DNA of 64,000 nt. Origin: Streptomyces fodineus (lineage in GTDB: Bacteria > Actinomycetota > Actinomycetes > Streptomycetales > Streptomycetaceae). The notes under the pieces are model-generated. The model did no database searches. It was not told where the DNA came from and saw only the letters and a list, made by a program, of their open reading frames with translations. The position numbers and the translations under genes are program-made. This document shows, piece by piece, positions 43,012 to 52,079 of the stretch. Position 1 is the stretch's first letter. Every line of letters begins with the position of its first letter. Location of the stretch: positions 2,108,001 to 2,172,000 of the forward strand of contig NZ_CP017248.1 of NCBI RefSeq assembly GCF_001735805.1. Reading direction: 5' to 3'.

Positions 43012-43959
43012 TCACGGGCAGCGTACGACCTGCCCGGCGTACGACAGATTGCCGCCGAAGCCGAACAGCAGCACCGGGTCGCCGGTGCTGAGCGCTCCCT
43101 GCTCGATCAACTTGGAGAAGGCGAGCGGGACACTGGCCGCCGAGGTGTTGCCGGATTCGGTGACATCGCGGGCGACCACGGCGTTGACGGCGCCGAGCTT
43201 CTCGGCGAGCGGTTCGATGATGCGCAGGTTGGCCTGGTGCAGCACGACCCCGGCGAGATCCTCGGGGGCCAGGCCCGCCTTCTCGCAGGCGCGGCGGGCG
43301 ATGGCCGGCAGCTGGGTCGTGGCCCAGCGGTACACGCTCTGCCCCTCCTGCGCGAACCGCGGCGGGGTGCCCTCGATCCGCACGGCGTGCCCCATCTCGG
43401 GCACCGATCCCCACAGCACCGGCCCGATTCCCGGCTCCTGACCCGGCGGACAGGCCTCCACGACGGCGGCCCCGGCGCCGTCGCCGACCAGCACACAGGT
43501 GCTGCGGTCGCTCCAGTCGGTGACGTCGGACATCTTGTCGGCGCCGATGACCAGCGCCCGGGTGGCCGCGCCGGCCCGGACGGTGTGGTCGGCGGTGGCC
43601 AGCGCGTGTGTGAACCCAGCACACACCACGTTGACGTCCATCGCGGCCGGCTGCGGGATGCCGAGCCGGGCCGCGACCCGGGCGGCGGTGTTCGGCGACC
43701 GGTCGATCGCCGTGGAGGTGGCGACCAGGACCAGGTCGATGTCGCCGGGGGCCAGACCGGCGGCGGCCAGGGCCTTGGCGGCGGCGTGCGCGGCCAGCTC
43801 GTCGAGCGGCTCGTCGGGGCCGGCGATGTGCCGGGTCCGGATGCCGACCCGGCTGCGGATCCACTCGTCGCTCGTGTCGACCATGCCGGCCAGGTCCTCG
43901 TTGGTGAGCACCCGGGCGGGCTGGTAGTGACCGATGGCGGCGATGCGCGAGCCGTTCAT
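43012..43959 (-). CDS. 3-oxoacyl-ACP synthase III (FabH-like)
   Basis: 315 residues, full length for KAS III. The thiolase-fold triad is present: Cys in NVVCAGFTHAL (about 112), His in VVLHQANLR (about 243) and Asn in ESGNTSAAS (about 273). It condenses an acyl-CoA starter with malonyl-ACP. The start ATG 43959 has GAGGGG nine bases upstream; the open frame continues beyond it without a site. It is a lone gene with no ACP or FabD neighbour, so it may serve a dispensable fatty-acid or polyketide starter role instead of housekeeping FabH. Confidence 0.9.
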   Translation of the reverse strand: MNGSRIAAIGHYQPARVLTNEDLAGMVDTSDEWIRSRVGIRTRHIAGPDEPLDELAAHAAAKALAAAGLAPGDIDLVLVATSTAIDRSPNTAARVAARLGIPQPAAMDVNVVCAGFTHALATADHTVRAGAATRALVIGADKMSDVTDWSDRSTCVLVGDGAGAAVVEACPPGQEPGIGPVLWGSVPEMGHAVRIEGTPPRFAQEGQSVYRWATTQLPAIARRACEKAGLAPEDLAGVVLHQANLRIIEPLAEKLGAVNAVVARDVTESGNTSAASVPLAFSKLIEQGALSTGDPVLLFGFGGNLSYAGQVVRCP

Positions 43960-44105
43960 GGCGGGATTCCCCTCGTGGCCGTGGGTAGCGGGATCCACAG
44001 TCTGATCAGTGACCCACGGGTACGACGGCAGGTGAAGCCACAGGAATCGGGCGTCCGAGTTGTCGGCTTCCCGCAGACCCTCGCACGCCCCAACACCCTC
44101 ACCCG

Positions 44106-44293
44106 GTGAACAGCTGCGTCGCCTTCCCCACGCGACGGTGTGCGGGTACTGCGGGGTGGGCTGCACCCTCGCGCTCCAGGTGCAGGACAATGAGATCGTG
44201 AAGGTCACCTCGCCGCACGCCAACCCGGTGACCCACGGCAATCTCTGCATCAAGGGCCGTTTCGGCTGCCAGCACGTACAGAACCGGGGCTGA
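44106..44293 (+). pseudogene. C-terminal fragment of a NuoG/FdhF-like Fe-S protein
   Basis: Frame reading HATVCGYCGVGCTLALQVQD and [18 protein letters not shown] before a stop: CxxCxxxC...C is the 4Fe-4S site of molybdopterin oxidoreductases and their 2Fe-2S relatives. About 200 upstream residues that normally precede it are absent, and no start with a ribosome site exists. It ends 7 bp before fdhD, so it is the stump of an operon partner. Confidence 0.65.
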
Positions 44294-44300
44294 TCAGGAC

Positions 44301-45149
44301 ATGGGACGAGTCACGGAACGACGCAAGGTCCTCCGCATCCGGGACGGGGCGCTCTCCACCCGGCCGGACACACTCGTCGCCGAGGAGCCCCTGGAGATCC
44401 GGCTGAACGGCAAGCCGCTCGCCATCACCATGCGCACCCCCGGGGACGACTTCGCGCTCGCGGCGGGCTTCCTGGTGAGCGAGGGCGTACTGGCGACCGC
44501 GGACGATCTGCAGAACATCGTCTACTGCGCGGGGGCGACAGCGGACGGCTCCAACACGTACAACGTGGTCGACGTGAAGACCGCGCCCGGCGTCGCCCTG
44601 CCGGACTTCACCCTGGAGCGGAACGTCTACACGTCCTCCTCGTGCGGTCTGTGCGGCAAGGCCAGCCTGGACGCCGTACGGACGACCGCCCGTTTCCCGA
44701 TCGCCGACACTCCCCCGGTCCGGGTCACACCGGAGCTGCTGGCGAGCCTCCCCGACCTGCTGCGGGCGGCCCAGCGGGTCTTCGACCGGACGGGGGGCCT
44801 GCACGCGGCGGCCCTGTTCACCGAGGACGGCGAGCTGCTGGACGTACGGGAGGACGTGGGGCGGCACAACGCGGTGGACAAGCTGGTCGGGCGGGCGCTG
44901 CAGAACGGCGGGCTGCCGCTGTCACGGGCGATCCTGCTGGTCTCCGGGCGGGCCTCGTTCGAGCTGGCACAGAAGGCGGTGATGGCGGGCATCCCGGTGC
45001 TGGCGGCGGTGTCGGCGCCGTCGTCGCTCGCGGTGGATCTGGCCGTGGAGACGGGTCTGACCCTGGTGGGGTTCCTGCGGGGCAGCTCGATGAACGTGTA
45101 CGCGGGCGAGGACCGGATCGCCCTGCGGGAGGCGGCCGCCCAGAGCTGA
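44301..45149 (+). CDS. fdhD: FdhD, sulfurtransferase for formate dehydrogenase
   Basis: 282 residues. The hallmark [15 protein letters not shown] (CxxC near 112-115) carries the persulfide passed from IscS to the molybdenum cofactor of formate dehydrogenase. [17 protein letters not shown] and [17 protein letters not shown] are conserved FdhD blocks, the latter binding the cofactor nucleotide. Cytosolic. No complete formate dehydrogenase gene is nearby, only the Fe-S stump upstream. A 19-bp near-perfect tandem duplication (45132-45150 and 45151-45169) covers the stop codon. Confidence 0.93.
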   Translation: MGRVTERRKVLRIRDGALSTRPDTLVAEEPLEIRLNGKPLAITMRTPGDDFALAAGFLVSEGVLATADDLQNIVYCAGATADGSNTYNVVDVKTAPGVALPDFTLERNVYTSSSCGLCGKASLDAVRTTARFPIADTPPVRVTPELLASLPDLLRAAQRVFDRTGGLHAAALFTEDGELLDVREDVGRHNAVDKLVGRALQNGGLPLSRAILLVSGRASFELAQKAVMAGIPVLAAVSAPSSLAVDLAVETGLTLVGFLRGSSMNVYAGEDRIALREAAAQS

Positions 45150-45242
45150 GGCGGTCGCCCAGAGCTGAGGTGTCTCCCCGCGGAACAGCGGCAGGGGCGG
45201 CCCGGTCGGCGGGGAACGCCCCCTGCGCCGCCGGGACCCGCC

Positions 45243-46058
45243 TCAGCCGAGGGACTGCGCGGCTTCGACGAACGCCGTGATCAGCGGTGAGCGGCGGCCC
45301 GCCGCCCAGGCGAGGAACACCTGGTCGGGTTCGGCGTCCGGCACGGGCACGTAGCTGATGTCGGGGCGGGAGTACTGCTCGGCGATCGAACGCGGTACGA
45401 GTGTGATGCCGGTGCCGGCGGCCACGCACTCGAACTTCTCCTCGATGGTGCGGATCGGCAGGTCACCGGGCCGGGGATCGGCGTATCTGAGCCACCGCTC
45501 GCCGTCGAGGTCGGCGAGCGACAGCTCCTGCTTCCCGGCCAGCCGGTGGCCCTCCGGGAGCATGGCCACGCGGGTCTCGCTGTACAGGGGACGCAGCTCC
45601 AGCCCGTCCTCGCGGACCGGTCGCCGTACGTAGGCGATGTCGACGGTCCCGTCGAGGATCAGCCGCTCCTGGTCGTCCCACTCGACCCGGCGCGCGTTGG
45701 CCTCCACGTCCGGGTGCGCCGCCGTGAAGGCGCGCAGGGCGCGGGTGACGACGACACCGGCGCGGAAGCCGACGAGGAGTCGCCGGGGCCCGCGCGCGGC
45801 GCGCAGTACGCGGCGTCGCGTCCCGTCGGCGGTGGCCAGCAACTGCCGCCCATCATCGAGGAGTTGCTGTCCGGCCTCGGTCAACGTCACGCCATGGCTG
45901 TCGCGTACGAACAGCTCGGCGCCCAAGTCCTTCTCCAGCGCGCGGATCTGCCGGCTGAGCACCGGCTGTGCGATGTGCAGCCGTTCGGCGGCGCGGCCGA
46001 AGTGCAGGAGTTCGGCCACCGCCACGAAGTAGCGGACTTTCCGCAGGTCGAGGTCCAC
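45243..46058 (-). CDS. LysR-family transcriptional regulator
   Basis: About 271 residues. Winged HTH at the N-terminus (RKVRYFVAVAELLHFGRAAE, then AQPVLSRQIRALEKDLGAEL), then a periplasmic-binding-like ligand domain. I chose GTG 46058 because AAAGGGG lies five bases upstream; ATG 46085 is also in frame but lacks a site. It is divergent from the SDR gene at 46179 with a 120-bp gap, the usual arrangement for a LysR regulator controlling its neighbour. Confidence 0.88.
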   Translation of the reverse strand: MDLDLRKVRYFVAVAELLHFGRAAERLHIAQPVLSRQIRALEKDLGAELFVRDSHGVTLTEAGQQLLDDGRQLLATADGTRRRVLRAARGPRRLLVGFRAGVVVTRALRAFTAAHPDVEANARRVEWDDQERLILDGTVDIAYVRRPVREDGLELRPLYSETRVAMLPEGHRLAGKQELSLADLDGERWLRYADPRPGDLPIRTIEEKFECVAAGTGITLVPRSIAEQYSRPDISYVPVPDAEPDQVFLAWAAGRRSPLITAFVEAAQSLG

Positions 46059-46178
46059 GGCCGCCCCTTTCCCCGGCGATGCCATCAGGGTATCGCCACC
46101 GCCGGAAGAGGTCTTGGACGGCGGGCCGTGGGCGGTCGCAGGCTGGATCCCGTCAGGCAACGACGAAAGGGAGACAGC

Positions 46179-46898
46179 ATGGGACTGCAAGGACAGCGGA
46201 TCGTCGTCATCGGGGGTACGTCGGGCATCGGGCTCGCGGTCGCCGAGGGGGCGGCGCGGGAGGGTGCCGAGGTGGTGGTGGCCTCGCGCCGCCCAGAGAG
46301 CGTGGAGGCGGCGCTGAAGCGGCTGCCGGCAAGCGCCGAGGGGCATGTGCTGGACGCGACGGACGAGGACACGGTACGCGGTTTCTTCGAGCGGGTCGGC
46401 GCGTTCGACCACCTGGTGTACACGGCAGGTGAGTCGCTGCTGCTGGAGCCGCTGGCGGAGGCGAGCGTCGTACGGGCACGGCGGTTTCTGGACACGCGGC
46501 TGTGGGGTGCGTACACGGCGGTGAAGTACGGCGCCGGGTCGATCCGTCCGGGTGGGTCGGTGGTGCTGACCACGGGGACGGCGGGGCGCCGGCCGATGCC
46601 CGGTTCGAGTGCCGCGTCGGCGCTGTGCGGGGCGATGGAGTCGCTGACCCGGGCGCTGGCCGTGGAACTGGCGCCGCTGCGGGTCAATGTGGTCTCGCCC
46701 GGGCTGGTGCGCACCGAGCTGTGGCGGGAGGTGCCGGAGGCGGCGCGGGAGGAGCTGTTCCGGTCGTCCGCCGAGTCGCTGCCGGTGGGGCGGGTCGGCG
46801 AGCCGGCGGATGTGGCGGAGGCGTACCTGTATCTGATGCGTGGGGGCTACAGCACCGGTTCGGTGGTGGTCGTGGACGGGGGCGGGACCCTGGTGTGA
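46179..46898 (+). CDS. Atypical short-chain dehydrogenase/reductase
   Basis: 239 residues. Rossmann fold with GGTSGIG cofactor motif (about 12-18), YTAGE (about 90, normally NNAG) and the C-terminal VVSPGLVRTELW block. The catalytic YxxxK is not present: the aligned string is SSAASALCGAMESLTRALAV, where Tyr and Lys are replaced. It therefore belongs to a non-classical SDR group that may bind NAD(P) without ordinary oxidoreductase chemistry or use other residues. AAAGGGAG precedes ATG 46179. Probably controlled by the divergent LysR. Ends 4 bp from the opposed isochorismatase-like gene. Confidence 0.85.
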   Translation: MGLQGQRIVVIGGTSGIGLAVAEGAAREGAEVVVASRRPESVEAALKRLPASAEGHVLDATDEDTVRGFFERVGAFDHLVYTAGESLLLEPLAEASVVRARRFLDTRLWGAYTAVKYGAGSIRPGGSVVLTTGTAGRRPMPGSSAASALCGAMESLTRALAVELAPLRVNVVSPGLVRTELWREVPEAAREELFRSSAESLPVGRVGEPADVAEAYLYLMRGGYSTGSVVVVDGGGTLV

Positions 46899-46902
46899 GG
46901 GG

Positions 46903-47430
46903 TCAGGCGGGCCCGAGGCGTACGTCGGCGGCGGCCGTGACCGTGCCCAGCCGGGGGAAGTCGAGCCGGACGGAGGCCTCGTGTTCGGCGGCGGTGAAGG
47001 CGGCCATGGCGTCCTCGACGAAGACGAGGTCGTAGCCGAGGTCCGCGGCGGCGCGGGCGGTGGACTCGACGCCGAGGTTGGTGGCGATCCCGCCGAACAC
47101 CAGGGTAGTGATGCCACGTTGGCGCAGCAGCTCGTCGAGGCCTGTGCCCTCGAAGGCGCCGATGGTCCGCTTGACCACCTCCAGGTCCTTGGGCTTGGCG
47201 AGGCCGGGCACGAGTCCGCTGCCGGGCGGCTGTTCGGCGACCGAGGGGCGTTCGACCCGGACGAGGACGACGGGCGCTCCGGCGGAGCGGAAGATGCCGG
47301 CCAACTCCTCGCTGGCGGCCAGTACTTCGGTGCCTTTGCGCGGTTCCAGGGGCAGCGCGACGATGCGTTCCATCAGGTCGACGAGGATCAGTGCGGTGCG
47401 CTGCGGATCGAGCACGGGGGCTGCAGTCAT
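46903..47430 (-). CDS. Isochorismatase-fold protein lacking the catalytic Cys
   Basis: 175 residues. Fold markers: LILVDLMERIVAL (catalytic Asp, about 18), VVKRTIGAFEGTGLDELLRQ (catalytic Lys, about 85) and GGIATNLGVESTARAAADLG. In active cysteine hydrolases of this family the position two before ES is Cys (NxCVEST); here it is Gly (NLGVEST). Hydrolase activity of the nicotinamidase type is thus doubtful, although isochorismatases themselves do not use the Cys. Convergent with the SDR gene and 19 bp downstream of the MarR gene, likely in one unit with it. Confidence 0.82.
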   Translation of the reverse strand: MTAAPVLDPQRTALILVDLMERIVALPLEPRKGTEVLAASEELAGIFRSAGAPVVLVRVERPSVAEQPPGSGLVPGLAKPKDLEVVKRTIGAFEGTGLDELLRQRGITTLVFGGIATNLGVESTARAAADLGYDLVFVEDAMAAFTAAEHEASVRLDFPRLGTVTAAADVRLGPA

Positions 47431-47449
47431 GACGGAACGTTAGCCGCCG

Positions 47450-47887
47450 TCAGCCGTCCGTACCGGAAATCCGGATCAACAAGCCCATGAACTGATCGCG
47501 TTCGGCGGCCGACAGCGGGGCGAGCAGCTCGTCGTTGGCGTCGCGGGCCGCCTTCTCGCAGCGCGCGAGGAGGCGGGCGCCGTCGTCGGTGAGGGTCACT
47601 GCGTTCTTGCGCCGGTCCCTGGGGTCGGGGGCGCGGACGACATGGCCGGCGGACTGCAGGTCGTTGAGCACGCCGACCAGGTCCTTGGGGTCGAGGCCCA
47701 CGCCGCGGCCGAGGTCGGCCTGGGCGACGGGCTGGAGGTCGCGGACGGCGGAGAGGACCACGTGGTGCCACATCTTCTGGCCCTCGGCCGCGAGGGCGCC
47801 TGCGACCAGGGAACGGCCCCGGGCGGCGGCGCGGCCGAGGAGCCAGCTGGGCAGGGAGCGGATCGCGGGCAGGGGTGCTTCGGCCAT
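47450..47887 (-). CDS. MarR-family transcriptional regulator
   Basis: 145 residues. A winged helix in the middle (VAQADLGRGVGLDPKDLVGV, then LNDLQSAGHVVRAPDPRDRR, the wing with the DxRxR signature) and dimerisation helices at both ends. It is divergent from the oxidoreductase gene at 48017. A perfect 8-bp inverted repeat (47937-47955) in the 129-bp gap is the likely operator for both directions. ATG 47887 is preferred over GTG 47893; no strong ribosome site is visible for either. Confidence 0.88.
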   Translation of the reverse strand: MAEAPLPAIRSLPSWLLGRAAARGRSLVAGALAAEGQKMWHHVVLSAVRDLQPVAQADLGRGVGLDPKDLVGVLNDLQSAGHVVRAPDPRDRRKNAVTLTDDGARLLARCEKAARDANDELLAPLSAAERDQFMGLLIRISGTDG

Positions 47888-47936
47888 GCCCACAGCCTAT
47901 CCGAGAATCATTGGACCTCCCCATGAATTCCGGATA

Positions 47937-47955
47937 TCGTTGGGGCTCCCAACGA
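47937..47955. promoter_or_regulatory. MarR operator candidate, perfect inverted repeat
   Basis: TCGTTGGG-GCT-CCCAACGA, eight paired bases each side of three, between divergent marR and oxidoreductase genes. Size and location are typical of MarR dimer sites. A second, weaker AT-rich stretch (AATCATTGG) nearby may belong to a promoter. Confidence 0.65.
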
Positions 47956-48016
47956 GTTCATGGGTGCCCGCTCAACGGTTCTCCGTGCCGGTGCGCCCAG
48001 CCCCTGGAGGTGTGCC

Positions 48017-48934
48017 ATGCGCCGTGTCCGCTATGAATCCACCGGCGGCCCGCTGTTCCTGGAGGAGGCCCCCGTCCCCGAGCCCGGCCCCGGCGAGCTG
48101 CTGGTGCGCTGCGCGGCGGTCGGCGTCACCCTGCCGGTGGTCCGCAAGGTCACCGAGGCCGCCGAACCGATCGCGCTCGGCGGCGAGATCGCCGGCGAGG
48201 TGGTGGCGGCGGGCGAGGGCGTGACCCGTTTCCGGCCGGGCGAGCAGGTGACCGGGCTCTGCTTCGGGCACGGCTACGCCGACTTCGCCCTGCTGCACGA
48301 GGCCATGGCCTCCCCGGTTCCGGACGGAGCCGACGCCGTGGACGCGGTCGCGCTGGTGCGCAGCGGCCTGGTGGCGTTCGGGGCACTGGAGGCGGCGCGG
48401 CCGGTGCCGGGCGAGGCGGTGCTCGTCACGGCGGCGGCGAGCGGGGTCGGGCATCTCGCCGTGCAGCTGGCGCGGGTGCGGGGTGCGGGGCGGGTGGTGG
48501 GGGCCGTGTCCGATCCGGGCAAGGCGGAATTCGTCCGCTCGCTGGGCGCGGACGACTGTATTCAGTATGGCGACGACAGCTGGGGAGATCCTGTCGACTG
48601 TGTACTGGATGCCGTCGGCGGTGACCTGCTCGCTCCCGCCCTCGCCGCGCTGGCCCCGCACGGCCGCCTGGTCGCCTACAGCTCCGGCGGCGGCACCGTC
48701 CAGGCGTACGACCTGCTGGTGGGCGCCAAGTCGGTGATCGGGTTCCAGATGGCCCTGATCGCCCGCGGCCGGCCCGACCTGTACGAACACTGGCGCCGGG
48801 AGCTGTGGCGGCTGTTCGCCGAGGGCGCCCTGAAACCCGCCGTGCACGCCGAGTTCGCCCTGGAGGACGCGGCGAAGGCGCACGAGGTGATCGAGCGGCG
48901 GGCCAACCTGGGCAAGGTCGTGCTGCGCCCGTAG
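48017..48934 (+). CDS. Zinc-type alcohol dehydrogenase / quinone oxidoreductase
   Basis: 305 residues of the medium-chain dehydrogenase superfamily. N-terminal GroES-like domain (GGEIAGEVVAAGEGVTRFRP), nucleotide-binding motif AAASGVGHLAVQLARVRG (about 140-157), and the C-terminal HEVIERRANLGKVVL block of quinone reductase-like members. Zinc ligands are not evident, so NADPH:quinone or enoyl reductase activity is more likely. ATG 48017 follows GGAGG by six bases. Probably repressed by the divergent MarR and induced by a phenolic or electrophile. Confidence 0.88.
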   Translation: MRRVRYESTGGPLFLEEAPVPEPGPGELLVRCAAVGVTLPVVRKVTEAAEPIALGGEIAGEVVAAGEGVTRFRPGEQVTGLCFGHGYADFALLHEAMASPVPDGADAVDAVALVRSGLVAFGALEAARPVPGEAVLVTAAASGVGHLAVQLARVRGAGRVVGAVSDPGKAEFVRSLGADDCIQYGDDSWGDPVDCVLDAVGGDLLAPALAALAPHGRLVAYSSGGGTVQAYDLLVGAKSVIGFQMALIARGRPDLYEHWRRELWRLFAEGALKPAVHAEFALEDAAKAHEVIERRANLGKVVLRP

Positions 48935-49068
48935 GCTCCGTCGCGCCCTCCTTGTGCTGCACGCTTCTTGTGGGGCGACCTGGCCCCAACTACCTTCGAT
49001 GGGGCGCACGTTGGACATGGGATGTCCGCATGTCCAGATGTCCGGCCGACGAAGGGCAAGGTCGCACC

Positions 49069-50946
49069 ATGCCGTCAGGTCTTCGCGCCCGTCTCAGATC
49101 CGCACTCGCCACCGCCCTCAGCACGGCGGCCCTGCTCCTGGCGCCACTCGCCACCCCGCAAGCGGCACATGCCCAACCCACCTCCGCCTCCCCAAAGTTC
49201 GAACAGCAGGTGCTGTTCAAGGCCGCCCAGGACCCCGGCTACGCCTGCTTCCGCATACCAGCCATCGTGAAGACGGCCGACGGCACCCTGCTGGCGTTCG
49301 CCGAGGGCCGGGTCCTCAACTGCGGGGACGCCGCCGACATCGACATCGTGCTCAAGCGCTCCACCGACGGCGGCCGCACCTGGGGCCCACTGCAGGTGGT
49401 CAACGACGGCGGCGGTGACACCCACGGCAACCCGGCGCCGATCGTGGACCGCGCAACGGGCCGGGTCTGGCTCGCGGAGACGTACAACACCGGCCGTACC
49501 GACAGCGCCAGTTGCTCGATCCCCTGCGACCGCACCCCGCACCTTCAGTACAGCGACGACGACGGCGCGACCTGGTCCGCGCCACGCGATCTGAGCCCGG
49601 AGATCCTGCCCGCCGACTGGAACTCCTGGTACGCGACCGGGCCGGTGCACGGCATCCAGCTCACCAAGGGCCGGTACGCGGGGCGGTTGGTCTTCGGGGT
49701 CAACACCGAGACCTGGGACGGCGGCCGGGTCACCGCCAACCACGCCGCGCTGATCGTGAGCGACGACCACGGCGGCCACTGGCGGATCGGCGCCACCGAC
49801 ACCTGGCCCATCGCCGACGACGGCACCTTCCGGCAGAAACCGTCCGAGCTGGCCCTCGCCGAGCGCGGCGACGGCTCCCTCCTGGTCAGCGGTCGGGAGC
49901 AGGACGGCACCGACCTCGGCCACCGCACCCAGGCCGTCAGCCGCGACGGAGGGAGCAGCTTCACCGCCACCTTCCACGATCTGCCCGACCTGTACGCCCC
50001 GCAGGTCCAGGGTTCGCTGCTGCGCCTCGGCAACCGCCTCCTGCTGGCCTGCCCCGCCGACCCCGACCGACGGCGCACGATGATGATCCGCTCCTCCTAC
50101 GACGGCGGCCGCACCTGGGACAGCGTGGACCGCGGCACGGTCGTCACCACGGACTGGTCCGGCTACTCCGACCTGGTGCGCGTGGACGCGGACACGGTGG
50201 GCCTGATCTACGAGGGCGGCGCGGTGGACGCGCGCGGCGAGATCCGCTTCGCCCGCTTCACCGAGGACTGGCTCGCCCCGCGCCGCGGCCCCGACCCGGT
50301 CACCGCCGACCTCGCCCCGCACGCCCGCCCGGCCGCGGTGCTCGGCGGCGCGGAGGAGACGGAGGGGGTCTTCGGCGGTGCCCTGCGGTTCGACGGCAGC
50401 GACGACGCCGTACGCCTGCCGTACCGCAGCGCATTGCCGCTGGGGAGGAAGGACTTCACGGCGTCCCTGTGGTTCCGGTACACGGCCACGACCGGGGAGC
50501 AGCCGCTGCTGTGGATGGGCGGGGTCGGGACCAGCCAGCCGCAGGTGTGGGTGCGCGGTGAGCCGTCGAACCACCGTATACAGGGCCTGATCACGGTACG
50601 GGACGGGGCGATCGCGCCGCAGACCGCATACGTGCGCACGAATACCGCATACAACGACGGCGAGTGGCATCATCTCGTGCTGCGCCGGGGCGAGGGCCGG
50701 CTGTCGTTGTTCGTCGACGGTATGCAGTCGTCCGTCGACGACATACCGGGGTCCGTCAGCCGCAACTCCCCCTTCGGCGTGCACATCGGTCAGCGCATGG
50801 ACAGCCGGGCCTTCTTCACCGGCGCGATCGACGAGGTGCACGTGTGGGACCGAGCGCTCACCGACCAGGAGCTGTCGGACCCGAAGGCGCTCAGGTCACC
50901 GAAGGACACGGTCCTGTGGCTTCCCCTGGACCACGTGAGCGGCTGA
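49069..50946 (+). CDS. Secreted sialidase (GH33) with LamG-like domain
   Basis: 625 residues. Signal peptide (ARLRSALATALSTAALLLAP, cleavage near AHA-QP about 35). A six-bladed propeller follows with YACFRIPAI (the catalytic-site FRIP) and several Asp boxes: STDGGRTW, SDDDGATW, SDDHGGHW, SYDGGRTW. These are the marks of exo-alpha-sialidases that release terminal sialic acid. From about 425 a concanavalin-like LamG domain begins (GALRFDGSDDAVRLPYRSAL, then WHHLVLRRGEGRLSLFVDG). Its end overlaps the opposed symporter gene by 51 bp. Confidence 0.9.
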   Translation: MPSGLRARLRSALATALSTAALLLAPLATPQAAHAQPTSASPKFEQQVLFKAAQDPGYACFRIPAIVKTADGTLLAFAEGRVLNCGDAADIDIVLKRSTDGGRTWGPLQVVNDGGGDTHGNPAPIVDRATGRVWLAETYNTGRTDSASCSIPCDRTPHLQYSDDDGATWSAPRDLSPEILPADWNSWYATGPVHGIQLTKGRYAGRLVFGVNTETWDGGRVTANHAALIVSDDHGGHWRIGATDTWPIADDGTFRQKPSELALAERGDGSLLVSGREQDGTDLGHRTQAVSRDGGSSFTATFHDLPDLYAPQVQGSLLRLGNRLLLACPADPDRRRTMMIRSSYDGGRTWDSVDRGTVVTTDWSGYSDLVRVDADTVGLIYEGGAVDARGEIRFARFTEDWLAPRRGPDPVTADLAPHARPAAVLGGAEETEGVFGGALRFDGSDDAVRLPYRSALPLGRKDFTASLWFRYTATTGEQPLLWMGGVGTSQPQVWVRGEPSNHRIQGLITVRDGAIAPQTAYVRTNTAYNDGEWHHLVLRRGEGRLSLFVDGMQSSVDDIPGSVSRNSPFGVHIGQRMDSRAFFTGAIDEVHVWDRALTDQELSDPKALRSPKDTVLWLPLDHVSG

Positions 50947-51939
50947 CGCGCCGACGGCGCCCGGGGCCTCCTCCGGGTCCCGGGCCCGGCGCTTGGCGAT
51001 GACCGCGCACACCATGAGCTGCATCTGGTGGAACAGCATCAGCGGCAGCACGGCGAGCGAGGCGTGGGCGCCGAACAGGACGCCGGCCATGGGCAGCCCC
51101 GAGGCGAGGGACTTCTTCGAGCCGGCGAACTGGATGGCGATCCGGTCCTCCCGGCCGAAGCCCAGCGCCTTGCCGCCGTACCAGGTCAGCAGCAGCATCA
51201 CGGAGAGCAGGACGGCCTCGACGAGGAGGAGCGCGCCGAGCCGTGCGGGGCTGACCTGGTGCCAGATGCCCCGGGTCATGCCCTCGCTGAAGGCGGTGTA
51301 GACGACCAGCAGGATCGAGCCGCGGTCGACCAGTCCGAGGACCTTCTTGTGCCGGGCGACGAACCGGCCGATCCAGGGGCGCAGCGCCTGCCCGGCGAGG
51401 AACGGCACCAGCAGCTGGAGCACGATCTTGACCAGTGAGTCGGCGGAGAACCCCCCGCCGCTGCCGCCGAACAGTCCGGCCGCCAGCAGCGGGGTGAGGA
51501 CGATGCCGACGAGGGAGGAGAAGGAGCCCGCGCAGATCGCGGCAGGCACGTTTCCGCGGGCGATCGAGGTGAACGCGATGGACGACTGGATCGTGGACGG
51601 CACCAGCGTCAGGAACAGCAGCCCCTGGTAGAGCGGCTGGGTCAGCAGCACCGGCACGGCGGCGCGCGCCGCCAGCCCGAGCACCGGGAAGAGGACGAAC
51701 GTGCAGACCAGCACGGTGACATGGAGCCGCCAGTGGCGCAGCCCGTCCAGGGCCTCGCGGGTGGAGAGCCGGGCGCCGTAGAGGAAGAAGAGGACGGCGA
51801 TCGCGGCCGTGGAGGCGCCGGAGACGGCGTGGGCGGCCGTGCCGTGCGCCGGGAACAGTGCCGCCAGGCCCACCGTTCCGAGCAGCAGCACGATGTACGG
51901 GTCGACCGGCATCCAACTCGGCCAGCGCAGGCGTTTCAC
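50896..51939 (-). CDS. Bile acid:sodium symporter family transporter
   Basis: 347 residues with about nine to ten hydrophobic helices. Starts KRLRWPSWMPVDPYIVLLLG. LTLVPSTIQSSIAFTSIARG and NVPAAICAGSFSSLVGIVLT are the crossover helices of the BASS fold, and GSKKSLASGLPMAGVLFG is the second conserved block. It would import an organic anion with sodium, substrate unknown. GTG 51939 has GGAG five bases upstream. The C-terminal tail overlaps the sialidase stop on the other strand. Divergent from a LysR gene that probably regulates it. Confidence 0.88.
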   Translation of the reverse strand: MKRLRWPSWMPVDPYIVLLLGTVGLAALFPAHGTAAHAVSGASTAAIAVLFFLYGARLSTREALDGLRHWRLHVTVLVCTFVLFPVLGLAARAAVPVLLTQPLYQGLLFLTLVPSTIQSSIAFTSIARGNVPAAICAGSFSSLVGIVLTPLLAAGLFGGSGGGFSADSLVKIVLQLLVPFLAGQALRPWIGRFVARHKKVLGLVDRGSILLVVYTAFSEGMTRGIWHQVSPARLGALLLVEAVLLSVMLLLTWYGGKALGFGREDRIAIQFAGSKKSLASGLPMAGVLFGAHASLAVLPLMLFHQMQLMVCAVIAKRRARDPEEAPGAVGASAAHVVQGKPQDRVLR

Positions 51940-52079
51940 GGTGCTCCGATTGCGTGTGTGTCGTTGCGGTCCGGGGCCCGCGGGCCCCTCTCCATCGTCC
52001 TCCTCGCACGGCTGATCGGGAATCCCGCATACCACTCTGACTGTCATCACGTTTTTCGATAGCCGGATAGGCTGGCGCT

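Noticed and set aside
46086..47117. Upstream extension of the LysR frame on the reverse strand
   Set aside because: It crosses the SDR and isochorismatase-like genes, which have clear motifs; the LysR fold begins at the chosen GTG.
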